Part shown: positions 45,748-54,367 of the stretch, one piece after another
Numbering within the stretch: the stretch's first letter is position 1
How the letters are laid out: each line of letters starts with the position of its first letter
Source: Desulfobulbaceae bacterium
GTDB lineage: Bacteria > Desulfobacterota > Desulfobulbia > Desulfobulbales > Desulfobulbaceae
DNA length: 55,577 nucleotides
Assembly: GCA_015489765.1 (NCBI GenBank)
Contig: WFZC01000139.1
Location: 1-55,577 of the forward strand
Reading direction: 5' to 3'
Position numbers and translations under genes: made by a program
Notes under the pieces: model-generated
Told to the model about the DNA's origin: nothing
Databases searched by the model: none
What the model saw: only the letters and a program-made list of their open reading frames with translations

Positions 45748-46977
45748 TTATAATTTGTATGTCAGGCCCAGGGCGACCACATGGGCGCCGGAACCACTGA
45801 ATTCACCGTTAATGACATGGTTGACGGCGCTGCGGTCATCTTTATCGTCATAAAGATAACCGATACCCACATTCAAATGCTCATTTGCCTGGTAACGAAC
45901 GCCAAAGGAATAGATACAGGCATCTGAATCCGGCAGATCAAAGGCAAGGGTGGAATCGGGAATCGGCGTCTTGTCATAGGCAAAACCGGCCATCAGGGTA
46001 AATTTATTCTTCATGTCATAGGTCAATCCGATACGATAGGTATCACTGTCATCCCAGTTCTTGCTCTTGGGCTGGTCAAAGGCCATGTTCAACACCGGAT
46101 TGGCAAGGGGTGCCGGGTAGGTAAAATCAAGGTTATCATAGCTGGACCAGAAGGTGCGTTCATATTCCAGCTCAACGGTCAACTGATCAAAAAAGGTGTA
46201 GGAACCGGCCAGGGAAAGGACTGCCGGCAGCGGCACGGAAACGGCGCCGGAACCGTTATAGACCCCGGGGCCAGCGGAAGTCGCAAGGTAGGCATCTCCT
46301 TCGAGATCAAGATCAACTTTGGAACGATAGGTAACACTCAAATTCATCTCCGGTGTGGGGCGGACACTGGCGGCAAGATTGTATCCGACCTCCCAGGTGT
46401 TGCCGTCCATATCTCGACTGGCGGTTACCCCGGGCGCGACCATGCCTGAGCTACGCACCGTTGCATCGGCATATATGGTCCGGATTCCGGCGGCCAGCGA
46501 AAACATATCATTGATCTTATACGAGCCCGAAACCCCGAACTCAAAGACCTTCAAGGTAAATTCATTGGCAAAGGTCTTTGGAAAGGGCTGCCGCCATTCC
46601 TTGGACAGACCGCCTGGAACGCCATAGGTAAAACCTACGCGAAAATTATGATAATCCGGGGAAACGGCAAAAAATGTCGGCAGCACAAAATCCTCTTTGT
46701 CCGATTCCCCGTTAAAAAAAGAACTCCGGTTATCGGCATAGGAAATGGATTTCAGACGGATCCATTCCGCGTTACCTTCAAGAAATCCGCGGTCCTCCAT
46801 CCAAGACATGTTGGCGGGGTTAGAATAGGCGGTATCCGCGCCCCTGGTATAGGCCACATTCGCCCCGGCCTTGGCAACACTGTTAACCGACTGTTCCGGG
46901 ATCCGATACCCGGCCCCATAAGCGGTTCCACTGACGGCCAGTCCAATAACGGCGGCCCCGGCAATTATTTTCTTCAT
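45748..46977 (-). CDS. OmpP1/FadL family outer-membrane transporter
   Basis: I start at the ATG at 46977 (MKKIIAGAAVIGLAVSG), six bases after GAGGAGAA. The 409-residue product has a signal peptide ending in the GTAYGA region and then the FadL-type N-terminal plug YRIPEQSVNSVAKAGANVAY, followed by about 14 strands. The C-terminal strand ends ALGLTYKL. FadL proteins carry long-chain fatty acids or other hydrophobic compounds across the outer membrane. The acyl-CoA ligase upstream on the same strand fits a joint uptake and activation route. Confidence 0.92.
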   Translation of the reverse strand: MKKIIAGAAVIGLAVSGTAYGAGYRIPEQSVNSVAKAGANVAYTRGADTAYSNPANMSWMEDRGFLEGNAEWIRLKSISYADNRSSFFNGESDKEDFVLPTFFAVSPDYHNFRVGFTYGVPGGLSKEWRQPFPKTFANEFTLKVFEFGVSGSYKINDMFSLAAGIRTIYADATVRSSGMVAPGVTASRDMDGNTWEVGYNLAASVRPTPEMNLSVTYRSKVDLDLEGDAYLATSAGPGVYNGSGAVSVPLPAVLSLAGSYTFFDQLTVELEYERTFWSSYDNLDFTYPAPLANPVLNMAFDQPKSKNWDDSDTYRIGLTYDMKNKFTLMAGFAYDKTPIPDSTLAFDLPDSDACIYSFGVRYQANEHLNVGIGYLYDDKDDRSAVNHVINGEFSGSGAHVVALGLTYKL

Positions 46978-47027
46978 GTCAGTTCTCCTCTTCACTAAAG
47001 TTGATTAGGTTTGTCTGTTCTCTCATA

Positions 47028-47119
47028 ACCCCGCATGGCTGGACCATATTTTACCATTCCAGCCACAACAGATAAGCGTAGACTTCGAATGATGCAAATA
47101 GCACAAAATGACACAACCT
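47028..47119 (-). repeat. Dispersed double-hairpin repeat, copy E
   Basis: Contains CCGCATGGCTGGACCATATT and a hairpin GGCTGGA / TCCAGCC; the second half is diverged (AATGATGCAAATAGCACAAA), with an insertion GATAAGCGTAGACTTCG. It lies between the acyl-CoA ligase stop and the FadL start. Confidence 0.78.
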
Positions 47120-47135
47120 CTCTTCTTCCGCCGTT

Positions 47136-48860
47136 CTATACCGATGAATCGGGCATGGTGTCGGCCGTATACAGATAACGCTTTATTTTATGGGTAGCCG
47201 TTTTGATAAACGGTTCCCGCCGTTCCAAAATTCGTGACAGTTTGGAGGTCGATGACAGCTGTCGATTGACGGATTTTCTGATCTCTTCCAGCTCTGAAAT
47301 TATATAAGTGTGCCGCTGTTCTCTGGATTGTCCGGCGGTGACTTCATCGATAAAATCATAGTCGGGATAAACCCAGGCCTCGATTTTCCCTCTGTTCTCA
47401 AGCACCAGGGATTCCACCAGCAGGGGATAGCTATTTAACTTGTGCTCGATGGTCTCAGGATAAATATTTTCACCGTTGGCCAGAACGATAACCGACTTTG
47501 AACGTCCCTTGACATGGACATTTCCTCTTTCGTCAATCAGGCCAAGGTCTCCCGTCTTCAGCCAGCCGTCATCGGTAAACGTTTCCGAAGTGGCCTCGGG
47601 ATCATTCCAATACCCCAGCATAACATTGTCGCCCTGTACCTGGATTTCACCAATACCAGATTGTTCATCGGCATCGGCAATCCTGATCCTGACACCGGGT
47701 ATGGGCTTGCCGGTTGAACAGAGGGCAATGGAGGTATCTCCATAGGGTCCACCGGCGACAAGAGGCGACGACTCCGTCATTCCGTAACCGATTAAATAAG
47801 GAAAACCGGCTGTCCGCAGGAAGGCCTCAATTTCAGGATTCAAGGCCGCTCCGCCGATACCCATGACCATCAGGCGACCGCCGAAAAAACCTTCCAGTTT
47901 CTTTCCTATCCTGCGATAGACAAGTTTACGCCCCATGGAATAACGGCATAACAGAGAAAGGAAAGCGCTTTTTTCAATGGTGGGCAGGATACGTTTTTTG
48001 TAAATTTTCTCTATGATGAGCGGTACAACCAGCATGCCATGGGGCCGCTCCCGGGCACATATTTTCTGTAAAACGGCCGGGGTGGGTGTCTTGCCCGCAT
48101 ACACAACCCGGCATCCCCTGCTCATGGGCAAAAGAAAGCCGACGGTAAATTCATAGGTATGGGCAATCGGCAGGACGGACAGAAAGACCATCTCTGGTTC
48201 AAGGGAAATAATGGCGGTTGCCGAAGCCGCATTCGCGCACAGATTGGCATGACTGAGCATAACCGCCTTGGAAAAACCGGAAGTGCCGGAGGTATAAAGA
48301 ATGGAAGCCGGATCCTGGGCAGCCACCTCTGGAAAGGCAAAGGAGCCGGTATCCGCCACATCTTCAAAACGGGTGAAGGCCGTTGCAAGAAAATCGGAAA
48401 AAGGCTGGACCTGCAACACGTCTGTATCATCGATATAATCATCCAGGGTAACAACTGTTGTCAGCTCTTTTTGTATATCATAAATCTTTTCTATCTGCCG
48501 CTGGGTAAGAAAAACGACATCACATGCCATTTCTGTCAGAATGTGATGAACATCGGCCTCGGGAAGATCGGGCAGCACCGGCACCGCCACAGCCCCCAGG
48601 CGAACAATTGCCAGATAGACAGTTACCCAGTTCTGTGAATTTTCACCCAACAGTCCTACCCGGTCACCCCTGGAAACACCAATATCCTGGAGAAGAGCCG
48701 CAATCAGAAGAATCCGCTCATGGAAGGATCTGTAGGTAAGCGGTTCCTCAAGAGCCATACCGACGGCGGGCAAGTCGCCATACTTACGACAACTCTCGTC
48801 AATAAGCTGATTTAAGGTGGTCACGTTCTTCTGGAGAACTGGTAACTGCGGATCGGCCAT
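47136..48860 (-). CDS. AMP-forming long-chain acyl-CoA ligase
   Basis: A 574-residue adenylating enzyme. Core motifs: the phosphate loop YTSGTSGFSKAVMLSH, the substrate segment LIGYGMTESSPLVAGG, DDGWLKTGDLG with the catalytic Asp, and KGRSKSVIVLANGENIYPETIE. The fold and the SSTSKLSRILERREP segment match long-chain fatty-acid CoA ligases (FadD15-like). Seen just upstream of fadL on the same strand, it would activate fatty acids after outer-membrane uptake. The final Lys that completes the adenylation step is expected in FIKTATHKIKRYLY. Confidence 0.93.
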   Translation of the reverse strand: MADPQLPVLQKNVTTLNQLIDESCRKYGDLPAVGMALEEPLTYRSFHERILLIAALLQDIGVSRGDRVGLLGENSQNWVTVYLAIVRLGAVAVPVLPDLPEADVHHILTEMACDVVFLTQRQIEKIYDIQKELTTVVTLDDYIDDTDVLQVQPFSDFLATAFTRFEDVADTGSFAFPEVAAQDPASILYTSGTSGFSKAVMLSHANLCANAASATAIISLEPEMVFLSVLPIAHTYEFTVGFLLPMSRGCRVVYAGKTPTPAVLQKICARERPHGMLVVPLIIEKIYKKRILPTIEKSAFLSLLCRYSMGRKLVYRRIGKKLEGFFGGRLMVMGIGGAALNPEIEAFLRTAGFPYLIGYGMTESSPLVAGGPYGDTSIALCSTGKPIPGVRIRIADADEQSGIGEIQVQGDNVMLGYWNDPEATSETFTDDGWLKTGDLGLIDERGNVHVKGRSKSVIVLANGENIYPETIEHKLNSYPLLVESLVLENRGKIEAWVYPDYDFIDEVTAGQSREQRHTYIISELEEIRKSVNRQLSSTSKLSRILERREPFIKTATHKIKRYLYTADTMPDSSV

Positions 48861-48878
48861 ATTGATAGATATATGTTT

Positions 48879-49063
48879 GATGAACTCGTAAAAAGTCCAG
48901 ACAATGCTTAAAGATGGCTAAGTAAAAACACAGAGATACAGGTAAGCGGAGCGGAGACTCCGAGCAGTGGTCTTCTGTGGCTGGTCTTGACTATACATAT
49001 AGTCTGCCCACGAATCGCCCTGGGACACACGACGCAGTAGATCGAAGTTTTTACGACGCCATC
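48879..49063 (+). mobile_element. MITE-like element, copy 2 (inverted relative to copy 1)
   Basis: The 34 bases TGATGAACTCGTAAAAAGTC through AATGCTTAAA (48879-48912) and the 151-bp core that follows match the reverse complement of copy 1. The left inverted repeat GATGGCTAAGTAAAAAC is perfect. The right one reads GTTTTTACGACGCCATC and has diverged at three positions. It lies just upstream of the acyl-CoA ligase start. Confidence 0.82.
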
Positions 49064-49262
49064 ATGTTTGTTTTTTTACTCTCTTAGTCAACGGGTATCG
49101 GCGGAACCGCTTGTTCCCCAACAAAAAATCATGTATAAAATATACCGGTTCAACAACTAATGTCAAAGCTAAATACACCAAAATCCCACCGGCTATTTTT
49201 TTCTAATATGGCAATTTCACATGTTTTATTTAAGAAAATACCAACAGAACGGGCCAAAAAAC

Positions 49263-49291
49263 TTGACAAAGGATGAAAACACACTTTACAA
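49263..49291 (+). promoter_or_regulatory. Possible promoter of the D,D-carboxypeptidase gene
   Basis: TTGACA (49263-49268), a 17-base spacer and TTACAA (49286-49291). It would give a leader of about 215 bases. Confidence 0.4.
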
Positions 49292-49513
49292 ATATAGGAG
49301 AAATCGACTTTTTACCTGAAAATAGGGTTACCCCGTGTTGCAAGCGTACCATGCTATTTTTTTATAGTTTGTTGTGCATTCAGACATGCTGGCTAATCCA
49401 AAAATATCCCACACAGTTTTGTCGCTCGGAACTATTTTCACTGTCTGTTGTGGCTATGGCTTAAGAATCAGGCCCTGCCATGCCGGTTTATTTTTTTATA
49501 CAAAAAAAATTTC

Positions 49514-50536
49514 ATGAACTTTCGGCTCCAACAAGTAATTTTCTGTATTCTTGCGGTACTGCTCATCTGTGTCCACAGTGCAGCCGGTGCCCCAATACCT
49601 ATCCTTGACCTGACAGCTAAACACCTGCCCGGACAACAGCAGGAAATAGCGCCGATTGAATATGCGGTGGAAACCGGATGGATTGATCTTGGAGAATACT
49701 GTGATATTTCCATGGTCAAGAAACGGGTTGCCCCTGTCCGGCGTCCAGCCCTCAGGTTACCGAAAATAGGGAAATGGATCAGCTCAAGAAGTATCATGAT
49801 CATGGATGCCGATACTGGCGAGACCCTGTTTGCACGGGCGCCCGACACTCCACGCCAACCCGCATCAACCATTAAGGTGCTGACCGGCATGATCGCCATC
49901 AAATCCCTGAACAACAACGATAGGGTCGGTGTCAGCCGCCATGCCGCCTGCATGCCGAGGTCAAAGATTTATCTCGACACCAGAAAGCAGTACAAGGCCG
50001 ATGATCTGATCAATGCCGTTCTGTTGGCTTCTGCCAATGATGCCAGTGTTGCCCTGGCCGAAAAAATTGCCGGCAGTGAAAAAGATTTTGCCCACATGAT
50101 GACCCTGCGGGCCAAACTCTGGGGGGCGACCCGGACAATCTGCCGGACTGCCACCGGATTGACGGCAAAGGGACAACATTCAACTGCCAGGGACCTGGCA
50201 ACCATTTTTCGTCATGCGATGAGAGACAATGAATTCGCCCGGCGTATGCGCCAGGTAAAAATCAGGACTTCTTTTGGTAAAACCCTGCATAACCATAACA
50301 GGGCACTGTGGAGGGTCAAAGGGGCCAGGGGCGGCAAAACAGGTTATACCCTGGCTGCCCGCCAGACTTATGTTGGCGAGTTTTCAAGAAAGGAAGGATC
50401 CATTATCGTTGCGATAATGGGAAGTGAAACCATGTGGTCGGACATCAAGCACCTTGTCGAGTACGGATTTATCCGTAAACGGCAGATTGCGCACCTCAAT
50501 GCCCGTCCACAGACACGGTTGGCCAGGGCCCATTAG
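49514..50536 (+). CDS. D-alanyl-D-alanine carboxypeptidase (S11, PBP5/6-like)
   Basis: I start at MNFRLQQVIFC (49514), which gives a clean signal peptide ending in HSAAGA; the frame is open 22 codons further up. The 340-residue product has a 75-residue linker and then the penicillin-binding fold: SxxK in PASTIKVLTG, SxN in ASANDASVAL, and KTG in GGKTGYT. It trims the terminal D-Ala of peptidoglycan in the periplasm. The C-terminal beta domain and membrane-anchoring helix of PBP5 are missing, so it is probably soluble and periplasmic. Confidence 0.92.
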   Translation: MNFRLQQVIFCILAVLLICVHSAAGAPIPILDLTAKHLPGQQQEIAPIEYAVETGWIDLGEYCDISMVKKRVAPVRRPALRLPKIGKWISSRSIMIMDADTGETLFARAPDTPRQPASTIKVLTGMIAIKSLNNNDRVGVSRHAACMPRSKIYLDTRKQYKADDLINAVLLASANDASVALAEKIAGSEKDFAHMMTLRAKLWGATRTICRTATGLTAKGQHSTARDLATIFRHAMRDNEFARRMRQVKIRTSFGKTLHNHNRALWRVKGARGGKTGYTLAARQTYVGEFSRKEGSIIVAIMGSETMWSDIKHLVEYGFIRKRQIAHLNARPQTRLARAH

Positions 50537-50571
50537 AGTCGTCAGGCGCACAAATCAAGTCTGCGGAAATC

Positions 50572-50607
50572 ATAAAAGGCCGGCGGAAATTTTCCCGCCG
50601 GCCTGTT
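50572..50607 (-). terminator. Terminator between carboxypeptidase and CheY-like gene
   Basis: AGGCCGGCGG pairs with CCGCCGGCCT over a seven-base loop. On the minus strand it is followed by TTTTATG and serves the CheY-like gene; it may also stop the carboxypeptidase transcript. Confidence 0.75.
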
Positions 50608-50652
50608 GCCATCTTGGCCATACCATGTATCCGGAGGCCACGAATCGTTTTT

Positions 50653-51027
50653 TCAGGGATTCTGTTCAAGCTGTTTTTCCACAAGCTCCAGTATTGCCTC
50701 CCGCTTAAATGGCTTTTCCAGGGTGGCAATATCTCCAAGATAACCGGCCATGGTCAGATACCGTTCCGCTTTAATGGCCCCGCCTCCTGAAATAGCCAGA
50801 ATCCGCATATCCGGATAATCCCGGACAAGTTCCATAATAAATTTCAACCCGTCTTTCACCGGCATGATCATATCGGTGATGATCAGATCAAAGGCGTAAC
50901 GGGTTACCAGACGCATGCCCTCTTCTCCATTTTCAGCGGTGTGTACCTCGTATCCCTCATGACCGAGCATCTGTGCCAACATCTGACGAATCTGCTCTTC
51001 ATCGTCTACAACCAGTATCCGTTTCAA
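50653..51027 (-). CDS. Stand-alone CheY-like response regulator
   Basis: A 124-residue single receiver domain: ILVVDDEEQIRQML with the acidic pocket, phospho-acceptor Asp in LIITDMIMPVKDG, the Ser of AISGGG (switch Ser/Thr position), and Lys in LEKPFKREAIL. There is no output domain, so it acts by protein contact, as CheY does. No chemotaxis or kinase gene is adjacent. Its neighbour upstream on the same strand is the DUF1566 protein, separated by a terminator. Confidence 0.92.
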   Translation of the reverse strand: MKRILVVDDEEQIRQMLAQMLGHEGYEVHTAENGEEGMRLVTRYAFDLIITDMIMPVKDGLKFIMELVRDYPDMRILAISGGGAIKAERYLTMAGYLGDIATLEKPFKREAILELVEKQLEQNP

Positions 51028-51124
51028 TGGTCAAGCCTCCTTCGTCTTTTTCAGTTACAATCAGTACATTACAATACCTTTCACCACTGAACATCGGCAC
51101 CTGTTTCCGGTGGACGGAACATTA

Positions 51125-51167
51125 TTAAAAGAGGGGAAAGGATTTCTCCGGCAAGAACTCCTTTCCC
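51125..51167 (-). terminator. Terminator of the DUF1566 gene
   Basis: Read on the minus strand, GGGAAAGGA and TCCTTTCCC form a nine-base stem (51134-51142 with 51159-51167), followed by CTCTTTTAAT. Confidence 0.7.
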
Positions 51168-51211
51168 ATTCAATATTGTATAATTTGCAAATAATCAATT
51201 CAAGGACTTTT

Positions 51212-52153
51212 TCATTTTCTCCCTCTGTCAAGACGGCAAAAGCGGCCAAACCCCCCCGGGATTGTCCCGGAAGACCAGAAGGCCCGGCCATGCTTATAGT
51301 CGACGAACCAATATCCCCCCGGTTTGCGCACAGCATCGACAAAGATAAACGGCTGCTCAGTGGAAAAACAGGGATGAAGGTACTGGTCCTTGTTTTTCTG
51401 TCGTTCCATCAGGGAAAGAGCCTCGGCCATTGAGGGGAAGCGCCAGTCATTATGCCCGGCAAAGCCATCGTTATTGAGTTTTTCGAGAGCTTTGCGCATG
51501 GAACGATGACTCATAATATCCAACCCCTCCCGTTGCCACATCAGCCCTGTTACCAGGTCGGTTACGGTTGCCCCATCTCCATTATCGACAAGTACGTTGG
51601 GAAAGTCACCGGTGGGATTGCGCTCATGATCGACCAGGTTGTACTTTTGTACAAGGACGACAACATCCTCTTCAGAGAGTTCTGCAGGGCCAGCGGGAAG
51701 GGTGATAGTTTGGACCTGCGTCTGCACTTCATCGACTCCGGGCAGGCCGCTTTCTCCAAGTCCTTGCTGTTTCTGTTCTTGCACAGGAATAATTCTGGAG
51801 CTGTCTGTCGCCTCGATGATATTGGCTTTAAGCCAGCTCTTCAACTCCTCGTTGATACCATAGCTCCTCTCGTACAGGGCAACCTTGCCTTGGCCGTCAA
51901 CACACCTTTGCACCATATCCTCCGGTGCGAGTATTTCAGCAACTACACGGGCATGCTTTATCCCCCGTTCCATGAGACAAAGCCGGGGGACATCCCCCCA
52001 GTCATCAATAAAGAAATAATAAATACGTTCATTTTTGCTGCGAATCCGCTCCTTTCCACCCCAGGACTCAAATGTTCCAAAGGTGTATTCGGGACACATC
52101 TCCCAATCGATAACCTGATCACTCTGTAAATTCAAAAGTGTGAACAATCCCAT
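51212..52153 (-). CDS. DUF1566 (Lcl C-terminal) domain protein
   Basis: A 313-residue protein. I start at MGLFTLLNLQ (52153), six bases after GTGGAGG. There is no signal peptide. The C-terminal 130 residues are the DUF1566 domain: ATVTDLVTGLMWQREG, then HNDWRFPSMAEALSLM and the YWFVDYKHGRAFWS segment ending CRLDRGR. The N-terminal 180 residues hold a beta-rich part and a Gln/Glu-rich linker (EQKQQGLGESG) but no domain I recognise. DUF1566 domains occur in extracellular lectin-like or glycan-related proteins, yet this one seems cytosolic; its role is unknown. Confidence 0.82.
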   Translation of the reverse strand: MGLFTLLNLQSDQVIDWEMCPEYTFGTFESWGGKERIRSKNERIYYFFIDDWGDVPRLCLMERGIKHARVVAEILAPEDMVQRCVDGQGKVALYERSYGINEELKSWLKANIIEATDSSRIIPVQEQKQQGLGESGLPGVDEVQTQVQTITLPAGPAELSEEDVVVLVQKYNLVDHERNPTGDFPNVLVDNGDGATVTDLVTGLMWQREGLDIMSHRSMRKALEKLNNDGFAGHNDWRFPSMAEALSLMERQKNKDQYLHPCFSTEQPFIFVDAVRKPGGYWFVDYKHGRAFWSSGTIPGGFGRFCRLDRGRK

Positions 52154-52564
52154 AGAAAACCTCCACAAATAAGATGGGCAACAAGGCGGGAAGATGATAT
52201 TTTCCCAGCTATTTGATAGACCATTTTACTTTATAATAATATTCATTACTATGTCAACCATGAAAACATGGCCAGTCTCAGACAATCCCGCCCAAACCGG
52301 TTACCCCTTTCTGACAGGCAGGGCCCAGGCAATTTTCCCGAAACAATGGCTCTTGACAGCTGCCGGGCAACTGCGTATAAATCACCGATACTTTAAGAAC
52401 ACAATCAACGATGGAAAAAAGCTGTTCCGACAATTTTGTTAACCAGCAGGATGGTGGAATCCAAAATATAAAATATCCCCCCTGAACCTGCGATCTGATA
52501 ACCAGAGATACCGGCTCACATTGCAACGCTCCAATTTCTTTATCTTCTTTTTAAGAGGTCAATC
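52154..52564. other. 410-base divergent intergenic region
   Basis: Lies between the divergently transcribed DUF1566 protein and the OB-fold operon and must carry both promoters. The first 100 bases are AT-rich (ATTTGATAGACC, TTTACTTTATAATAAT). An 82-codon frame at 52194-52442 shows no ribosome site or recognisable product, so I do not call it. Confidence 0.4.
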
Positions 52565-53413
52565 ATGTTTCGTCTCCGAATATTTCCCTGGTTCTTTTTC
52601 ATTATATTTTTCCTGACCGGGATATGCGCGGGAATACCTTACAAAGCTGCCGCAGCCGCCCCCACTGCGAAACCTCTTCAGGGCAAGGTGGTTGAAACCA
52701 TGAATGCAGGGGGGTATACCTATCTGCGACTGCAGAATGGCACCAAAGATGTCTGGGTTGCTATCCCGGAGACCAGGGTCGCGCAAGGAGAGCAGGTTAC
52801 CTGTCTCCCGGGTATGCCCATGACCAACTTCAAGTCCAAGACCCTTGGCCGCACCTTTAAAACAATAATTTTTTCTTCCGGCCTTAAACAGAACGACCGG
52901 GCATCAATGGCCAACCCGCATGGTGGCAAGGCAGCCATGACATCGGACGGGCAGAACAGCTTTGCAGAGGCCCTGCGGGCGGAGCAGGGCGGCGGCAAGA
53001 CGGTCTCTCCCATGGCCGGCGGCGCCGGGATGATGGGTGGGACGATGATGGCCTCCGGTGGCAGCAGCAGCGCTGTTGTCCCGGCAAAGGACATCAAGGT
53101 TGACAAGGCCAAGGGGAAAAACGGTTATACCGTTGGTGAATGTTTCAGCCAAGGGAAGAAACTGAACAACAAAAAGGTGCGGGTCCGGGGTAAGGTGGTC
53201 AAAATTTCTCACATGATCATGGGTAAAAACTGGGTCCATATCCAGGATGGCACTGGCAATCCCATGGAAAACACCCATGATCTCGTTGTCACGACCCAGG
53301 CAGACCCGAAACTTGATTCCACGGTCCTGGTTGAAGGCACCCTGCATGCAGACAGGGATTTCGGCGCCGGCTACAAATACAAGGTCATCATAGAAGACGC
53401 GGATATAAAATAA
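52565..53413 (+). CDS. Exported protein with two OB-fold (NrfJ-like) domains
   Basis: A 282-residue protein with an N-terminal signal peptide/helix (about 8-30, FFFIIFFLTGICAG). The first small beta domain (38-100) reads GKVVETMNAGGYTYLRL, VWVAIPE and GMPMTNFKSKTLGRTFKTI, the pattern of NrfJ-related proteins. A Gly/Met-rich linker (about 125-175, GGAGMMGGTMMASGG) follows. The second domain (190-280) has VRVRGKVVKISHMIMGKNW, then VEGTLHADRDFG, another OB fold. NrfJ proteins are periplasmic partners of cytochrome c nitrite reductase pathways, but none of those genes is here. AAGAGG precedes the ATG. It leads the operon with the next three genes. Confidence 0.8.
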   Translation: MFRLRIFPWFFFIIFFLTGICAGIPYKAAAAAPTAKPLQGKVVETMNAGGYTYLRLQNGTKDVWVAIPETRVAQGEQVTCLPGMPMTNFKSKTLGRTFKTIIFSSGLKQNDRASMANPHGGKAAMTSDGQNSFAEALRAEQGGGKTVSPMAGGAGMMGGTMMASGGSSSAVVPAKDIKVDKAKGKNGYTVGECFSQGKKLNNKKVRVRGKVVKISHMIMGKNWVHIQDGTGNPMENTHDLVVTTQADPKLDSTVLVEGTLHADRDFGAGYKYKVIIEDADIK

Positions 53414-53422
53414 CATCCAGCC

Positions 53423-54367
53423 ATGCATGTTGTCCTTGTTGGTCCGGGCGCCCTGGGCTCCATGCTGGCGGTGCGGCTGGCACCACTGCTTGTGAAAAAG
53501 GAAGAATCCCTCACCCTGCTCGATCATAACCGGCAACGGGCAGACCATATTACCGGCAGTGGAATTACCCTGTATCAGGGAACTGATGCCTCACAGGTAA
53601 CAACAATCCATCCGGTTATCACCACTGACCCGACCGCTATTTCCCAATGCGAAGTTATTCTTCTTTGCGTCAAAAGCGGTGCCACAGCCCAGGCCCTGTT
53701 GCATGCATCTCCTCTCATCAGAGAAGATACGTTGATTGTCGGCCTGCAAAACGGCATGGCCCACCTGGAAAATCTGCGACGGACAAGAGGGATTGCCGTA
53801 GCCGCTGTCTCGTCTGCGGGAGCAACCCTTATGGCCCCGGGCCAGGTCATGGATGGCGGAGCAGGAGTGACCAGGTTCGGATTGCTCACTCCCCTGCCCT
53901 CCCCGCCAAAACGGCTCCATGACCTGGTTGCCCTCTTCAACAGGGCCGGCCTGGAGGCGGAAGCGGTGTCGGATATCATGGCCCGAATTTGGGAAAAACT
54001 CTTTGTCAATGTGGCCATCAATGCCCTGACAGCCATCCACAGGCGAAAAAACGGCCAGCTGCTCACCTCATGTTCAATCCGAAACAGCATGAAAAAGGCC
54101 GTCTCAGAAGCCATGACCGTGGCAAGGGCCCAACAGATAGAAATTGATTATGATCCGGTTGCCACTGCCTTTGCAGTCTGCCGCAGGACGCGGAACAACA
54201 CCTCTTCCATGCTCCAGGATGTCCTCAAACAACGTCCCACCGAAATAGAGGCCATTAACGGATTTATCGTTGAACAGGGGAAACAGCTGGGTATCGATAC
54301 GCCGGTAAACGCAGAACTTGTCCGCCAGGTCAGGGAAATTGAACAATCATGGCAGGCAGGGGCATGA
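53423..54367 (+). CDS. 2-dehydropantoate 2-reductase family (PanE/ApbA)
   Basis: A 314-residue NADPH-dependent reductase that makes D-pantoate for coenzyme A. The N-terminal Rossmann motif is VVLVGPGALGSMLAVRL. LLCVKSGATAQAL and LQNGMAHLENL, then AAVSSAGATLMAPGQV follow. The C-terminal helical domain has the catalytic-Lys segment IWEKLFVNVAINALTAI. Some relatives reduce other 2-oxo acids, so I leave the symbol blank. It starts nine bases after the OB-fold gene. Confidence 0.9.
   Translation: MHVVLVGPGALGSMLAVRLAPLLVKKEESLTLLDHNRQRADHITGSGITLYQGTDASQVTTIHPVITTDPTAISQCEVILLCVKSGATAQALLHASPLIREDTLIVGLQNGMAHLENLRRTRGIAVAAVSSAGATLMAPGQVMDGGAGVTRFGLLTPLPSPPKRLHDLVALFNRAGLEAEAVSDIMARIWEKLFVNVAINALTAIHRRKNGQLLTSCSIRNSMKKAVSEAMTVARAQQIEIDYDPVATAFAVCRRTRNNTSSMLQDVLKQRPTEIEAINGFIVEQGKQLGIDTPVNAELVRQVREIEQSWQAGA

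Larger units (their letters stand above)
48861..49513. other. 650-base gene-free region
   Basis: Contains MITE copy 2 (48879-49063). The rest (49064-49513) is AT-rich with no gene that I can support. It holds the promoter region of the carboxypeptidase (49263-49291). A 63-codon plus-strand frame at 49273-49464 lacks a ribosome site and any recognisable domain. Confidence 0.5.

Noticed and set aside
49273-49464. 63-codon plus-strand frame as a small gene
   Set aside because: No ribosome site, no domain, and it overlaps the putative promoter of the carboxypeptidase.
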